Shown here: piece after piece, positions 1 through 8,554 of the stretch
Layout of the letters: each line of letters opens with the position of its first letter
How positions within the stretch are numbered: position 1 is the first letter of the stretch
Source of the DNA: Chitinophagaceae bacterium
GTDB lineage: Bacteria > Bacteroidota > Bacteroidia > Chitinophagales > Chitinophagaceae
Direction: 5' to 3'
Length of the DNA stretch: 64,000 nucleotides
NCBI GenBank assembly: GCA_016786885.1
Contig: JAEUVO010000039.1
Span: forward strand, 79,581-143,580
The notes under the pieces: model-generated
Seen by the model: only the letters and a program-made list of their open reading frames with translations
Told to the model about the DNA's origin: nothing
Databases searched by the model: none
Program-made: the position numbers and the translations under genes

Positions 1-1
1 A

Positions 2-1528
2 TCTTACTTGCCACTGATACTCTTGCTTGCATTTGTCAAGTTCATGTTACCGTTGTTTCTTCAATCGCCTGTTTATGAATTACAGCGGGATGAATACCTG
101 TACTATCAACAGGGACAACATTTCGACTTTGGCTACCTGGAAAACCCTCCTCTTCTTTCTTACCTGGGTATGATCTCATCCTGGTTTGGCGGTGGTGAAG
201 CATGGATAAAATTCTGGCCTTGCTTATTTGGTGCAGCTACTCTTATTGTCACCTGCCTGATTACTGCAGAACTCGGTGGTAAACTCTTTGCACAATTCCT
301 TGCTGCCTTAAGCATTATTACCGGTGCTTACTTACGGGTTCATTATTTATTTCAACCCAACATACTTGATATTTTCTTCTGGTCTCTGGCCATTTATTTT
401 CTGATACGCTATATCAACAGCAGAAACGAAAATTATATCATATGGATGGCTGTAAGCCTTGCTTTCGGATGGTGGAGTAAATATTCAGTCTTATTTATAG
501 CGGTTGCCATTATTACAGGATTGCTGCTATCTCCGTACAGAAATATTTTTCGAAGAAAGAAGGCATGGCTCGCAGCCGGGCTGGCTTTGGTATTGATAGC
601 ACCCAATCTTTTATGGCAATATTCCCATAACTGGCCGGTGATACATCATATGGAAGAATTACAGGCCACCCAATTAAAATATATCAACCGTTCTGATTTC
701 CTGAAAGAACAGCTCTTACTGTTATTACCGGTGGTTTTTGTATGGATAACAGGCCTTATTTCTCTATTACGAAGTTCGCAATACCGTATCATCGCCATTA
801 TATATGTTGCTGTAATCGCATTACTCATGTTTGGCAGCGGCAAGGGTTATTATGCATTAGGTGCATATCCCATGTTACTGGCCGGTGGAGCTGTGGCTAT
901 CGAAAAATGGTCTGAGGGAAAAAAATGGCTGCGGTATGTTGTTACCGTGGTTATCATTGGACTCACCATACCTTTCATTCCTTTGCTCTTGCCTGTTTGG
1001 AAACCCGAAAAATTAGCTGCTTTTTACCAACGGTATGGAATTGATAAAACGGGTTTATTAAATTGGGAAGATCAGAAAGAACACCCCTTACCACAGGATT
1101 TTGCTGATATGCTAGGATGGAAAGAATTGGCTATGAAAACAGAAATAGTTTTCAATTCGGGATTATCAAACGAAATAAAAGACAGTACAATAATTTATTG
1201 TCGCAATTACGGACAAGCAGGAGCATTAAAATTTTATTGCCGGCCCGTTTATTTGAAAGAAAAAGTAATATCGGATAATGGTTCTTTCCTATTATGGATA
1301 CCAGACTCATTTCAATTCAGGCATATATTGTTCATTGGCAGAAAAATGCCTGATAAAGATGATGAAGTATTTCAGCATTTCAAAAGTTACACCATCATGG
1401 ATTCTGTTACCAACCCATTATCAAGACAATATGGCAATAAAATAATTCTCTTTGAGAATGCAGACGACCAGGCAAATAAATTAGCCCTGGATGGATTAAA
1501 AGAAGAAAAACAAAAATTCAACCGTTGA
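2..1528 (+). CDS. GT39-type membrane glycosyltransferase, 5' end outside window
   Basis: Polytopic membrane protein of the dolichyl-phosphate-mannose/ArnT-like (GT39, PMT-type) glycosyltransferase superfamily. Such enzymes move a sugar from a polyprenyl-phosphate donor to lipid, glycan or protein acceptors on the outer face of the inner membrane. Near the N-terminus the family's acidic catalytic loop is seen (LQRDEYLYYQQGQHFDFGYL, followed by ENPPL, like the usual DE-Y-Y-W...G-Y-x-x-H-PP). About ten hydrophobic segments follow and then a soluble C-terminal tail of about 170 residues. The frame is open to the first base, and the first possible start inside is a TTG at position 8 with no leader, so the true start is probably upstream and the gene is partial. 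The acceptor cannot be told from sequence. It ends two bases before the convergent aldo/keto reductase. Confidence 0.8.
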   Translation, partial: SYLPLILLLAFVKFMLPLFLQSPVYELQRDEYLYYQQGQHFDFGYLENPPLLSYLGMISSWFGGGEAWIKFWPCLFGAATLIVTCLITAELGGKLFAQFLAALSIITGAYLRVHYLFQPNILDIFFWSLAIYFLIRYINSRNENYIIWMAVSLAFGWWSKYSVLFIAVAIITGLLLSPYRNIFRRKKAWLAAGLALVLIAPNLLWQYSHNWPVIHHMEELQATQLKYINRSDFLKEQLLLLLPVVFVWITGLISLLRSSQYRIIAIIYVAVIALLMFGSGKGYYALGAYPMLLAGGAVAIEKWSEGKKWLRYVVTVVIIGLTIPFIPLLLPVWKPEKLAAFYQRYGIDKTGLLNWEDQKEHPLPQDFADMLGWKELAMKTEIVFNSGLSNEIKDSTIIYCRNYGQAGALKFYCRPVYLKEKVISDNGSFLLWIPDSFQFRHILFIGRKMPDKDDEVFQHFKSYTIMDSVTNPLSRQYGNKIILFENADDQANKLALDGLKEEKQKFNR

Positions 1529-1530
1529 AG

Positions 1531-2523
1531 TCAGCCTTGTGCCTGTATCAATTCCATAGTTGAAACAAACTCGTTTGCGCCAAGTTTCTCAATCATTTCC
1601 CTGTCTTCATTGGCTAACTGGAACAGGCCAGTTGTATTACCAGCCACATGTTCCTTTGTCCGGATGCCGGGAATGATAACCGATACTTCCGGATAGCTCA
1701 GTACATAACTTAAAGCCAGTTGTGTTTTGGTGCAATTGTATTTATCACATAATTTCCAAACCGGTGCCAGCGCATTGGCGCAGGTGTCAAGAATAGCAGG
1801 TACCAACCTGTTTTTCCGGTGGTCATTATCCGGGAATGAGGCAGCTTTCTCAAACTTTCCAGTTAGTAAGCCAAATTGCAATGGCATGCGGGCAATGATA
1901 CCATAACCTTTTTCTCTGGCAGCATTCAATAATGGCAAACTTCGCTGGTTCAACAAATTCAATACCAGCTGAAATCCATTTCCCAGGTTATGCTGCAACA
2001 AATATTCGGCTTCAGGCAACGGATCAAAAGTGTTTAAAGAGAGACCCCAGTAACGGATTTTCCCTTCTTTCTGCAGTTGTTGCATAGCCTCAATACATTC
2101 TCCCCGTTGCAAATGTTGCAGCCTGGCAGTATGCAACTGATAAAAGTCTATCACATCTCTTTTTAACCGGCGAAGAGAATTCTCGCAGGCCTGCAGGATA
2201 TATTCTTTTGAATAATCGGATATGAACTGTTCATTCCGAGATACATTACCTGCTTTAGTAGCAATGATAACTTCTTTGTTCTTACCAATTGTATCTCCAA
2301 GTAAATTTTCAGAATGTCCAAGTCCATAAATATCTGCCGTATCAAAAAAATTGATACCAGCCTCCAGTGAGGCCTGAATAGCTTCTGCCGATACTGAGTC
2401 GTCGGTATTTCCCCATCCAATAGCTGTGTTACCGATCATAGCTCCGCCTCCAATTGCCCAGGCTCCGAAACCCACCTCACTTACCCGCATTTCTGTAGCC
2501 CCAAACTTTCTGTATTGCATCAT
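1531..2523 (-). CDS. Aldo/keto reductase
   Basis: NAD(P)H-dependent (beta/alpha)8-barrel oxidoreductase, 330 residues, the normal length for the family. Family marks are FDTADIYGLGHSENLLG (catalytic Asp and Tyr), IIATKAG (the catalytic Lys strand), DFYQLH (catalytic His region) and a C-terminal cofactor-binding stretch VSVIIPGIRTKEHV. It is cytoplasmic, with no signal peptide. The substrate is unknown; the closest recognisable subgroup is the general YghZ/Tas-like reductases acting on aldehydes or sugars. It begins with two Met codons in a row; either can be the start. It is divergent from the B12-binding protein, so the short gap at 2524-2579 must hold both promoters. Confidence 0.88.
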   Translation of the reverse strand: MMQYRKFGATEMRVSEVGFGAWAIGGGAMIGNTAIGWGNTDDSVSAEAIQASLEAGINFFDTADIYGLGHSENLLGDTIGKNKEVIIATKAGNVSRNEQFISDYSKEYILQACENSLRRLKRDVIDFYQLHTARLQHLQRGECIEAMQQLQKEGKIRYWGLSLNTFDPLPEAEYLLQHNLGNGFQLVLNLLNQRSLPLLNAAREKGYGIIARMPLQFGLLTGKFEKAASFPDNDHRKNRLVPAILDTCANALAPVWKLCDKYNCTKTQLALSYVLSYPEVSVIIPGIRTKEHVAGNTTGLFQLANEDREMIEKLGANEFVSTMELIQAQG

Positions 2524-2553
2524 GTAATTTACACTCCCATAGCTGAAACAACC

Positions 2554-2561
2554 TAATTTTG
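2554..2561 (+). promoter_or_regulatory. -7 promoter box of B12-binding protein gene
   Basis: TAATTTTG matches the Bacteroidota -7 consensus TAnnTTTG. It lies 18 bases before the ATG at 2580, giving a leader of about a dozen bases. This argues against the longer TTG start at 2559, which overlaps the box. Confidence 0.6.
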
Positions 2562-2579
2562 TATTCTCAATTTTACCAG

Positions 2580-2987
2580 ATGAACAGACCTATCAGAGTT
2601 TTAGTAGCCAAAGTGGGACTTGACGGTCATGACCGGGGCGCTAAAGTAATTGCCACTGCTTTAAGAGATGCAGGAATGGAAGTAATTTATACTGGTCTTC
2701 GTCAAACTCCGGAAATGGTTGTTAGTGCCGCTTTACAGGAAGACGTTGACGCCATCGGTATCAGCATATTATCCGGCGCACATATGACAGTTTTCCCGAA
2801 AGTAATTGATATGATGAAGCAGAAAGGCATGAATGATGTGTTACTTACCGGAGGCGGCATCATTCCTGAAGATGATATGGATAAACTACATGACCTGGGG
2901 GTTGGAAAATTATTTGCACCAGGAACACCAACTTCTGAGATCAGTGAGTATATTACATCCTGGGTAAAAGAGAACCGAAGTTTTTAA
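2580..2987 (+). CDS. Cobalamin-binding subunit, methylmalonyl-CoA mutase type
   Basis: Stand-alone B12-binding domain of 135 residues, like the small subunit of acyl-CoA mutases (methylmalonyl-CoA or isobutyryl-CoA type). It starts with the typical strand [19 protein letters not shown], containing DGHDRG, whose His replaces the dimethylbenzimidazole ligand of cobalamin. SILSGAH and the glycine-rich [10 protein letters not shown] follow and shape the nucleotide-tail pocket. It would bind adenosylcobalamin for the radical rearrangement of (R)-methylmalonyl-CoA and succinyl-CoA, acting with a separate catalytic subunit not in this window. Methylmalonyl-CoA epimerase is encoded at 25351, so the pathway is present. 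The start is at the second Met of the open frame because the promoter box overlaps the upstream TTG. Confidence 0.9.
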   Translation: MNRPIRVLVAKVGLDGHDRGAKVIATALRDAGMEVIYTGLRQTPEMVVSAALQEDVDAIGISILSGAHMTVFPKVIDMMKQKGMNDVLLTGGGIIPEDDMDKLHDLGVGKLFAPGTPTSEISEYITSWVKENRSF

Positions 2988-3127
2988 CCCCTGCGATAAC
3001 GGCAGCGATTACTTCCACTAAGTTATTGGTACTTTATTTATTCATTTGCCGGCCGGTTTAAGCAATCCAGGCTGGCAGAATGAGCTAAATATTATTTGAG
3101 ACATAGCAAGATTGTTATGACTCATTT

Positions 3128-3143
3128 CGTAAATTCATTTACG
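3128..3143. repeat. 16-bp inverted repeat abutting the start codon
   Basis: CGTAAAT-tc-ATTTACG is a perfect inverted repeat that ends one base before the ATG at 3145. It could be an operator or overlap the promoter; a function is not known. The rest of the gap 2988-3127 shows nothing I recognise. Confidence 0.4.
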
Positions 3144-3144
3144 T

Positions 3145-4590
3145 ATGGAAGAACATTCCCTGCTGGCAAATTATAATGTACAACCCCGTGTGTGGGATGA
3201 AATGTTTGGAAAGGATGGTATCCGTCCTACCTACCGGAATTTTGTGTCTGCTATACAAAATCTGTCATCTGATGAAATGACACATAAAGATGAACTGGCC
3301 AAAAAATTATTTATGAGCCAGGGTATCACTTTTACCGTGTACAGCAGTGGCGAAGGCATCGAAAAGATATTTCCTTTTGATATTATCCCCCGCATACTGG
3401 AAGCTGCAGAATGGAAACATATTGAAGAAGGAATTAAACAACGGCTGAAAGCGCTGAACATTTTTCTGAAAGATATTTATAACCAGCAATTCATCATTAA
3501 GGACGGCATTGTTCCGGCCAAACTCATTTACTCCTGCCCCAATTTTGTAAGACAGATGGTAAACGTGGAAGTACCCTTTGATATTTATACTCATATTTCC
3601 GGGATTGACCTGATCCGTGATCATGATGGTACTTATTATGTGCTGGAAGATAATTTGCGTACCCCGTCAGGAGTTTCCTACATGCTGGAGAACCGGAGTA
3701 TTACTTACCGCATCTTTCCGGATCTGCTGCCCAAGAATAACGTAAGATCTGTCAAAGACTATCCCGATCTTTTATTAAAAAACCTTGTAGCGTTGGCCAA
3801 CAGGCAAAAAAGTGATCCGACTGTTGTATTACTCACACCGGGAATTTATAACTCCGCCTACTTCGAACATACCACACTGGCAAGAATGATGGGTATTGAA
3901 CTGGTAGAAGGCAGTGATCTCGTCGTGGACAATCATAAAGTGTACATGAAAACAACTACTGGTCTGAAACAGGTAGATGTTATTTACCGGAGGGTGGATG
4001 ATGATTTTATTGATCCGTTGGTGTTCCGGCCTGATAGTATGCTGGGAGTACCTGGTATATACGGTGCTTACAGAACAGGGCATGTTGCTATTGTAAATGC
4101 AATGGGTAATGGAGTAGCAGATGATAAAGCGGTATACTCATATGTACCTGCTATGATACGTTACTATCTGAATGAAGAGCCCATTTTAAAAAATGTGCCT
4201 ACCTATCAGCTGGCTATACCTGAAAACAGGAAGCTGGTCTTTGAGAATATGGATAAGATGGTGATAAAGAAAACCAATGAATCCGGCGGATATGGAATGC
4301 TGATTGGTAGTGCTGCTACTGAAAAAGAAATGGAATCTTTTAAACTGGCTATTGAGGAAGATCCAAGAAGTTTTATTGCACAGCCTATTATTAGTTTATC
4401 ATCGGCACCTTGTTATATAAACGGAGTATTACAACCAAGAAGGGTTGATCTTCGGCCCTATGCATTATACGGGCCGGATGGGATAGATATTGTGCCCGGC
4501 GGATTAACAAGGGTGGCGTTGAAAGAAGGCTCGCTGGTGGTCAACTCATCACAGGGTGGAGGAAGTAAAGACACATGGGTATTAGGATAA
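3145..4590 (+). CDS. Circularly permuted ATP-grasp protein (DUF404/DUF407)
   Basis: Predicted peptide ligase of the circularly permuted ATP-grasp type, 481 residues, cytoplasmic. Recognisable blocks are GIDLIRDHDGTYYVLEDNLR (a metal/nucleotide-binding acidic block), VLLTPGIYNSAYFEH, VDVIYRRVDDDFIDP, AVYSYVPAMIRYY and VIKKTNESGGYGMLIG, the last being a glycine-rich phosphate loop, then FIAQPI and the DLRPY strand near the C-terminus. Together with the next two genes it forms a widely conserved cluster (ATP-grasp, alpha-E, transglutaminase), which comparative genomics links to making or trimming a small peptide or peptide-tag product. The real product is not known. The gap to the next gene is 29 bases, so they are probably cotranscribed. 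Confidence 0.88.
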   Translation: MEEHSLLANYNVQPRVWDEMFGKDGIRPTYRNFVSAIQNLSSDEMTHKDELAKKLFMSQGITFTVYSSGEGIEKIFPFDIIPRILEAAEWKHIEEGIKQRLKALNIFLKDIYNQQFIIKDGIVPAKLIYSCPNFVRQMVNVEVPFDIYTHISGIDLIRDHDGTYYVLEDNLRTPSGVSYMLENRSITYRIFPDLLPKNNVRSVKDYPDLLLKNLVALANRQKSDPTVVLLTPGIYNSAYFEHTTLARMMGIELVEGSDLVVDNHKVYMKTTTGLKQVDVIYRRVDDDFIDPLVFRPDSMLGVPGIYGAYRTGHVAIVNAMGNGVADDKAVYSYVPAMIRYYLNEEPILKNVPTYQLAIPENRKLVFENMDKMVIKKTNESGGYGMLIGSAATEKEMESFKLAIEEDPRSFIAQPIISLSSAPCYINGVLQPRRVDLRPYALYGPDGIDIVPGGLTRVALKEGSLVVNSSQGGGSKDTWVLG

Positions 4591-4619
4591 ATCAATTAAT
4601 AAAAACTAACTATTAGAAT

Positions 4620-5555
4620 ATGCTGAGCCGTGTTGCTGATTCTGTTTTCTGGATGGCCCGTTATATGGAAAGAACAAACGGGACATTGCGGCTGCTTCGT
4701 ACTAATTACATTTCATCGCAGGATGAAGTGCAGGATTTCAGCTGGCAACCATTGCTACGAAGCTATAGTGATGCTCCTGCGAAAGAAATTCTGGCCATTG
4801 GGAATGATTCACCAAAAGTGCTTGAGCATTTATTACTGGACCGGCACAATGGTGCTTCTGTGTTCAACAATATTACCCGGGCAAGGGAAAATGCAAGAGC
4901 CGTACAAGATCATATCACCAAAGAAGTATGGCAATGCCTGAATGATTATTACCATTTAATCAGGGATAAAAATATTCATGTACAGTTACAGCAGGGCGAT
5001 CCGGTGACGGCGCTGGATTCACTTATCTATCACGGTATGTTATATCACGGAACAGTTGATATCACAATGGCCCGCGGAGAAGGTTTTAATTACTTGAATA
5101 TTGGGAAATTTCTCGAGAGGGCTATCCTTTCGGCAGATATGCTTAATATCAAACTTACTGAACTGAATTATAATTTGCAGCAACCGGTAGAAGTACCCGC
5201 ATTGCGCTACCTGTTATATTCTCTTTCAGGCTATGAGTTGTATTTGAAAACACATCGGGGAAATTTTCAGGCAGATCAGGTCTTACAACAGGTTTTATAC
5301 AATGATAATTTTCCTCATTCTGTTTCTTACTGCCTGAAACAATTGTTCCGCTATTTTGAACGGTTGGAAACAGAAAGCCTGCCGGAAAGTTACAAGCAAC
5401 TGGAATTCTTAATAGGCCGTGCCATGAATAATGTAAAATATAGCAATATCAGGCTTTCTGACAGTGAAGGCTTGCGAAATTTTTTGCACCAAACCCGGCA
5501 GGAGCTATTTGGAATAGCAGCTGCCTTTAATCAATATTATTTTGGTAATTCCTGA
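4620..5555 (+). CDS. Alpha-E domain protein (DUF403)
   Basis: Helical alpha-E domain protein of 311 residues, the second member of the ATP-grasp/alpha-E/transglutaminase cluster. The diagnostic N-terminus MLSRVADSVFWMARYMERT and the later FLERAILSADML (conserved Glu-Arg pairs that name the domain) are present. ITRARENARAVQDHI is another typical helix. The family has no demonstrated catalytic activity; it is thought to work with the upstream ATP-grasp enzyme. There is no signal peptide or membrane segment. An internal promoter near its end may serve the following gene. Confidence 0.88.
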   Translation: MLSRVADSVFWMARYMERTNGTLRLLRTNYISSQDEVQDFSWQPLLRSYSDAPAKEILAIGNDSPKVLEHLLLDRHNGASVFNNITRARENARAVQDHITKEVWQCLNDYYHLIRDKNIHVQLQQGDPVTALDSLIYHGMLYHGTVDITMARGEGFNYLNIGKFLERAILSADMLNIKLTELNYNLQQPVEVPALRYLLYSLSGYELYLKTHRGNFQADQVLQQVLYNDNFPHSVSYCLKQLFRYFERLETESLPESYKQLEFLIGRAMNNVKYSNIRLSDSEGLRNFLHQTRQELFGIAAAFNQYYFGNS

Positions 5556-5575
5556 ATTACCACAACTTTGCACCC

Positions 5576-6529
5576 ATGCCAGAGTACCGTATAAAACATA
5601 TCACCCGTTACACCTACCCTTCCCCTGTGATTGATAGTGCTAACCAGGTAATGCTTTTTCCGATTAACGATGAACAACAGGAAGTAAAAAAACATGAACT
5701 CATCGTTACACATCATCCAGCTGTTGAAATTTTCACTGATTATTTCGGTAATAAAACCGGTATATTTTCAGTAATTAAACCGCATACAGAACTTACCATT
5801 CAGTCCAATATTGAAGTGATCACCAAAGAAGTGCAACTCCCGGCAGATGATACAGCCTCGGAAACACAATGGGACAACTTGGTCGTCATACGGGAACAAT
5901 TCCCTTATATGGATTTTATGCTGCAGGAAAGTTTTGATGCACATGATGAAGTGGCAGCAGTGGTTAAATCAATGATGAATGAAACAGTAACACCATTTGC
6001 AGCTGCACAGCAGATGTCTGCTTTTGTATATAACTCTTTTGAATATAAAAAGGGAATTACCAGTGTGGAAACACAAGTGGATGAGATATGGAAATTGAAG
6101 GCCGGCGTTTGCCAGGATTTTGCGCACATCTTATTGGTGATGCTTCGCCTGGTAGGTATTCCGGCCCGTTATGTAAGTGGTTATATCTGCCCAAAGAATC
6201 ATGAACTGCGTGGTGAAGGGGCGACCCATGCCTGGGTAGAAGCCTATATTCCTTTTTATGGTTGGCTGGGACTTGATCCCACTAATAACTGCATCGTAAG
6301 CGATCGTCATGTTAGGCTAGCTATTGGCAGAAGCTTTAGTGATTGCACACCAGTGAAAGGTACTTACAAGGGCTCCTCAGAGCACAAACTTGAAGTATCT
6401 GTGGTAATAAATAATAGTACACTGGAAGAAGAACAACCTGTCACTCCTGTTTTTTCATACCAGGTTAATAATCCCGGCGTCTCTGATAATTCTTACCGCC
6501 GTTTCATGGAAATGCAACAACAGCAATAA
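5576..6529 (+). CDS. Transglutaminase-like peptidase
   Basis: Cytoplasmic transglutaminase-fold protein of 317 residues with an N-terminal beta-sandwich domain (about residues 1-85) and the papain-like core after it. The catalytic Cys is in KAGVCQDFAHI, the His in GATHAWVEAYI, and the Asp in GLDPTNN, so the triad is intact. Members of this group are predicted to be amidases or peptidases that process the product of the neighbouring ATP-grasp ligase. The stop of the alpha-E gene is 20 bases upstream. A box CAACTTTG lies at 5563-5570, five bases before the ATG, which may be an additional promoter. Confidence 0.88.
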   Translation: MPEYRIKHITRYTYPSPVIDSANQVMLFPINDEQQEVKKHELIVTHHPAVEIFTDYFGNKTGIFSVIKPHTELTIQSNIEVITKEVQLPADDTASETQWDNLVVIREQFPYMDFMLQESFDAHDEVAAVVKSMMNETVTPFAAAQQMSAFVYNSFEYKKGITSVETQVDEIWKLKAGVCQDFAHILLVMLRLVGIPARYVSGYICPKNHELRGEGATHAWVEAYIPFYGWLGLDPTNNCIVSDRHVRLAIGRSFSDCTPVKGTYKGSSEHKLEVSVVINNSTLEEEQPVTPVFSYQVNNPGVSDNSYRRFMEMQQQQ

Positions 6530-6565
6530 TTGTTTCTTGCTATCTTCGGCATAGAAATTACAATC

Positions 6566-7345
6566 ATGAGTTATACAACATTGCTTACCACTTTGGAAAA
6601 TGGCATATTAATCATCGTCATTAATCGGCCTGATAAATTAAACGCATTGAACAAAGATGTATTCATCGATTTGAATACTGTTTTAGATGAAATTGAAAAA
6701 AATGCTGAGATAAAATCAGTCATTATTACCGGTGCAGGTCCAAAAGCATTTGTAGCGGGTGCTGACATTTCTGAATTTAATGCGTTGAGTAAACAAGAAG
6801 CTATGGCCCTTGCCAAAAGAGGCCAGGATACATTTGCAAGAATTGAAAATTCATCAAAGCCAATTGTTGGTGCAGTAAATGGTTTTGCATTAGGCGGAGG
6901 TTGCGAGCTGGCTATGAGCTGTCACTTTAGAGTGGCCAGCGAGAATGCAAAATTTGGTCAACCGGAAGTGAACCTGGGTTTGATACCCGGTTATGGCGGT
7001 ACTCAGCGTTTGGTGCAGCTGATTGGAAAAGGAAAAGCAATGGAACTGCTTATGTCTGCGCACATGATCGATGCTGCTGAAGCAAAACAACTAGGATTAG
7101 TTAACTATGTCACCACACCTGAAACATTACTGGAGCATACCAAAAAAATCCTTGATATTATTAATAGTAAAGCCCCTCTTGCAGTCGCAGGTTGTATCAA
7201 AGGAGTCAATGCTGTGTTTGACGAAACAAAAGATGGCTATGCATTGGAGGTGGAAGAGTTTGGAAATACATTCGCCACAGAAGATATGAAGGAAGGTACG
7301 GCAGCCTTTTTAGAAAAAAGAAAGGCAAATTTCAGGGGTAAGTAA
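6566..7345 (+). CDS. Enoyl-CoA hydratase/isomerase (crotonase family)
   Basis: Crotonase-fold enzyme of 260 residues that hydrates trans-2-enoyl-CoA in fatty acid or amino-acid breakdown. The oxyanion-hole segments AFVAGADISEF and NGFALGGGCELAMSCH are clear. The catalytic Glu pair is in GGGCELA and FGQPEVNLGLIPGYGGTQRL. A TTG at 6530 could give a 12-residue extension, but MSYTTLL at 6566 matches usual family N-termini, and a TATCTTCG sequence at 6541-6548 looks like a variant -7 box. The exact acyl chain used cannot be told. The gene ends three bases before the convergent GH88 gene with no visible terminator. Confidence 0.9.
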   Translation: MSYTTLLTTLENGILIIVINRPDKLNALNKDVFIDLNTVLDEIEKNAEIKSVIITGAGPKAFVAGADISEFNALSKQEAMALAKRGQDTFARIENSSKPIVGAVNGFALGGGCELAMSCHFRVASENAKFGQPEVNLGLIPGYGGTQRLVQLIGKGKAMELLMSAHMIDAAEAKQLGLVNYVTTPETLLEHTKKILDIINSKAPLAVAGCIKGVNAVFDETKDGYALEVEEFGNTFATEDMKEGTAAFLEKRKANFRGK

Positions 7346-7348
7346 ACA

Positions 7349-8554
7349 TCATTTATACAGGTACCAATTTCTGTATCTCATCAGTGCTTCAAGAAAATAA
7401 TAATCAGCATAGGTTAGGGACACATCGACTTCAGAGTTATATGGTAAAGCTCCTACACTATGTTTTAGAATAAAGCCGCTATTTTCACCAGGCTTACTTC
7501 TGTAAGTATTGGCTGACAAATTTTGCAATATTTTCTTCGCCGCTTTTACATATTCCTTCTTTTCTTCTTTATCTGCATACAATCCCAGTTCCAGCAAGGC
7601 CGACGCCATAATGGAAGCAGCAGAGACATCCCTGTAGGCAGCCGGAATTTCTTTTGCGTTGTAATCCCAATAGGGAATTTTATCCTTTGGAAGATTAGTA
7701 TGATGTAATAAGAACTTTGAAATATTTTTTGCATGTTCTAAATATGATGGTTCTTTAGTAAAACGATACATCAGCACAAACCCGTACAAACCCCAGGATT
7801 GCCCCCTTGCCCAGGCAGATTCATCCGAAAACCCCTGTGCTGTTTTTTTCCTTGCCACTTTACCTGTTGTCAGATCATAATCCACTACATGATAAGAACT
7901 GTTATCAGGCCGGTAGTGATTTTTCAATGTAGTGCTGGTGTGGTCAATAGCAATCACTTTATACTTTGGTTCCCTTGTTTCGTCACTTGCCCAGCAAAGT
8001 AGTTCCAGGTTCATCATATTATCTACAATAACAGGACAACGAAAATTGGCGCTGGAATCCCATGATTGGATAGAACGGATAGAAGGACGATATCTTTTGA
8101 TCAGCGTTTCTGCAGCAGTCAACACAGTTTCTTTATACTTGGGTTTACTTGTAATGCGATATGCATTACCAAAACTACAGTAGATCATAAACCCAAGATC
8201 ATGATCTCCGGTATAGTTCTTTACATGTTCAATGATACCTAACCTTTTTTCTGCTTCAGCTCTTATAGCGCTGTCTTTCGTATACTCATAGATATACCAT
8301 AAACTCCCCGGGAAAAAACCACTTGTCCACCACGTTGTCTTGCTGGTAGTGAATTTGTTTTCCTTTGGAGAGTAATTTCTTGGCATTACATCAGCCGGAG
8401 TATTCTCTGCAAGGATTTTATACTGATGAGCAGCGAGTTCAAAATTTTCTTTTATTAATTTCTCCATAACCTTATCCTGCTGTGCAAACAGGATCTGGCT
8501 CATACTTAATAGTAAGATGATAATACTTATTTTAGACAGTAATGTTTTTTTCAT
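7349..8554 (-). CDS. GH88 unsaturated glucuronyl hydrolase
   Basis: Exported glycoside hydrolase family 88 enzyme of 401 residues. It removes the 4,5-unsaturated uronic acid left by polysaccharide lyases, by hydration of the double bond. Residues 1-24 form a signal peptide ending LFAQ. The alpha6/alpha6-barrel marks are TWWTSGFFPGSLWYIYEYT, HDLGFMIYCSFG (catalytic Asp), PVIVDNMMNLELLCWA (second catalytic Asp) and SAWARGQSWGLYGFV. The start codon overlaps the stop of the upstream GH29 gene by four bases (ATGA), so the two are translationally coupled. A uronic acid and fucose containing glycan is the likely target, by inference. No SusC/SusD pair is near. Confidence 0.9.
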   Translation of the reverse strand: MKKTLLSKISIIILLLSMSQILFAQQDKVMEKLIKENFELAAHQYKILAENTPADVMPRNYSPKENKFTTSKTTWWTSGFFPGSLWYIYEYTKDSAIRAEAEKRLGIIEHVKNYTGDHDLGFMIYCSFGNAYRITSKPKYKETVLTAAETLIKRYRPSIRSIQSWDSSANFRCPVIVDNMMNLELLCWASDETREPKYKVIAIDHTSTTLKNHYRPDNSSYHVVDYDLTTGKVARKKTAQGFSDESAWARGQSWGLYGFVLMYRFTKEPSYLEHAKNISKFLLHHTNLPKDKIPYWDYNAKEIPAAYRDVSAASIMASALLELGLYADKEEKKEYVKAAKKILQNLSANTYRSKPGENSGFILKHSVGALPYNSEVDVSLTYADYYFLEALMRYRNWYLYK

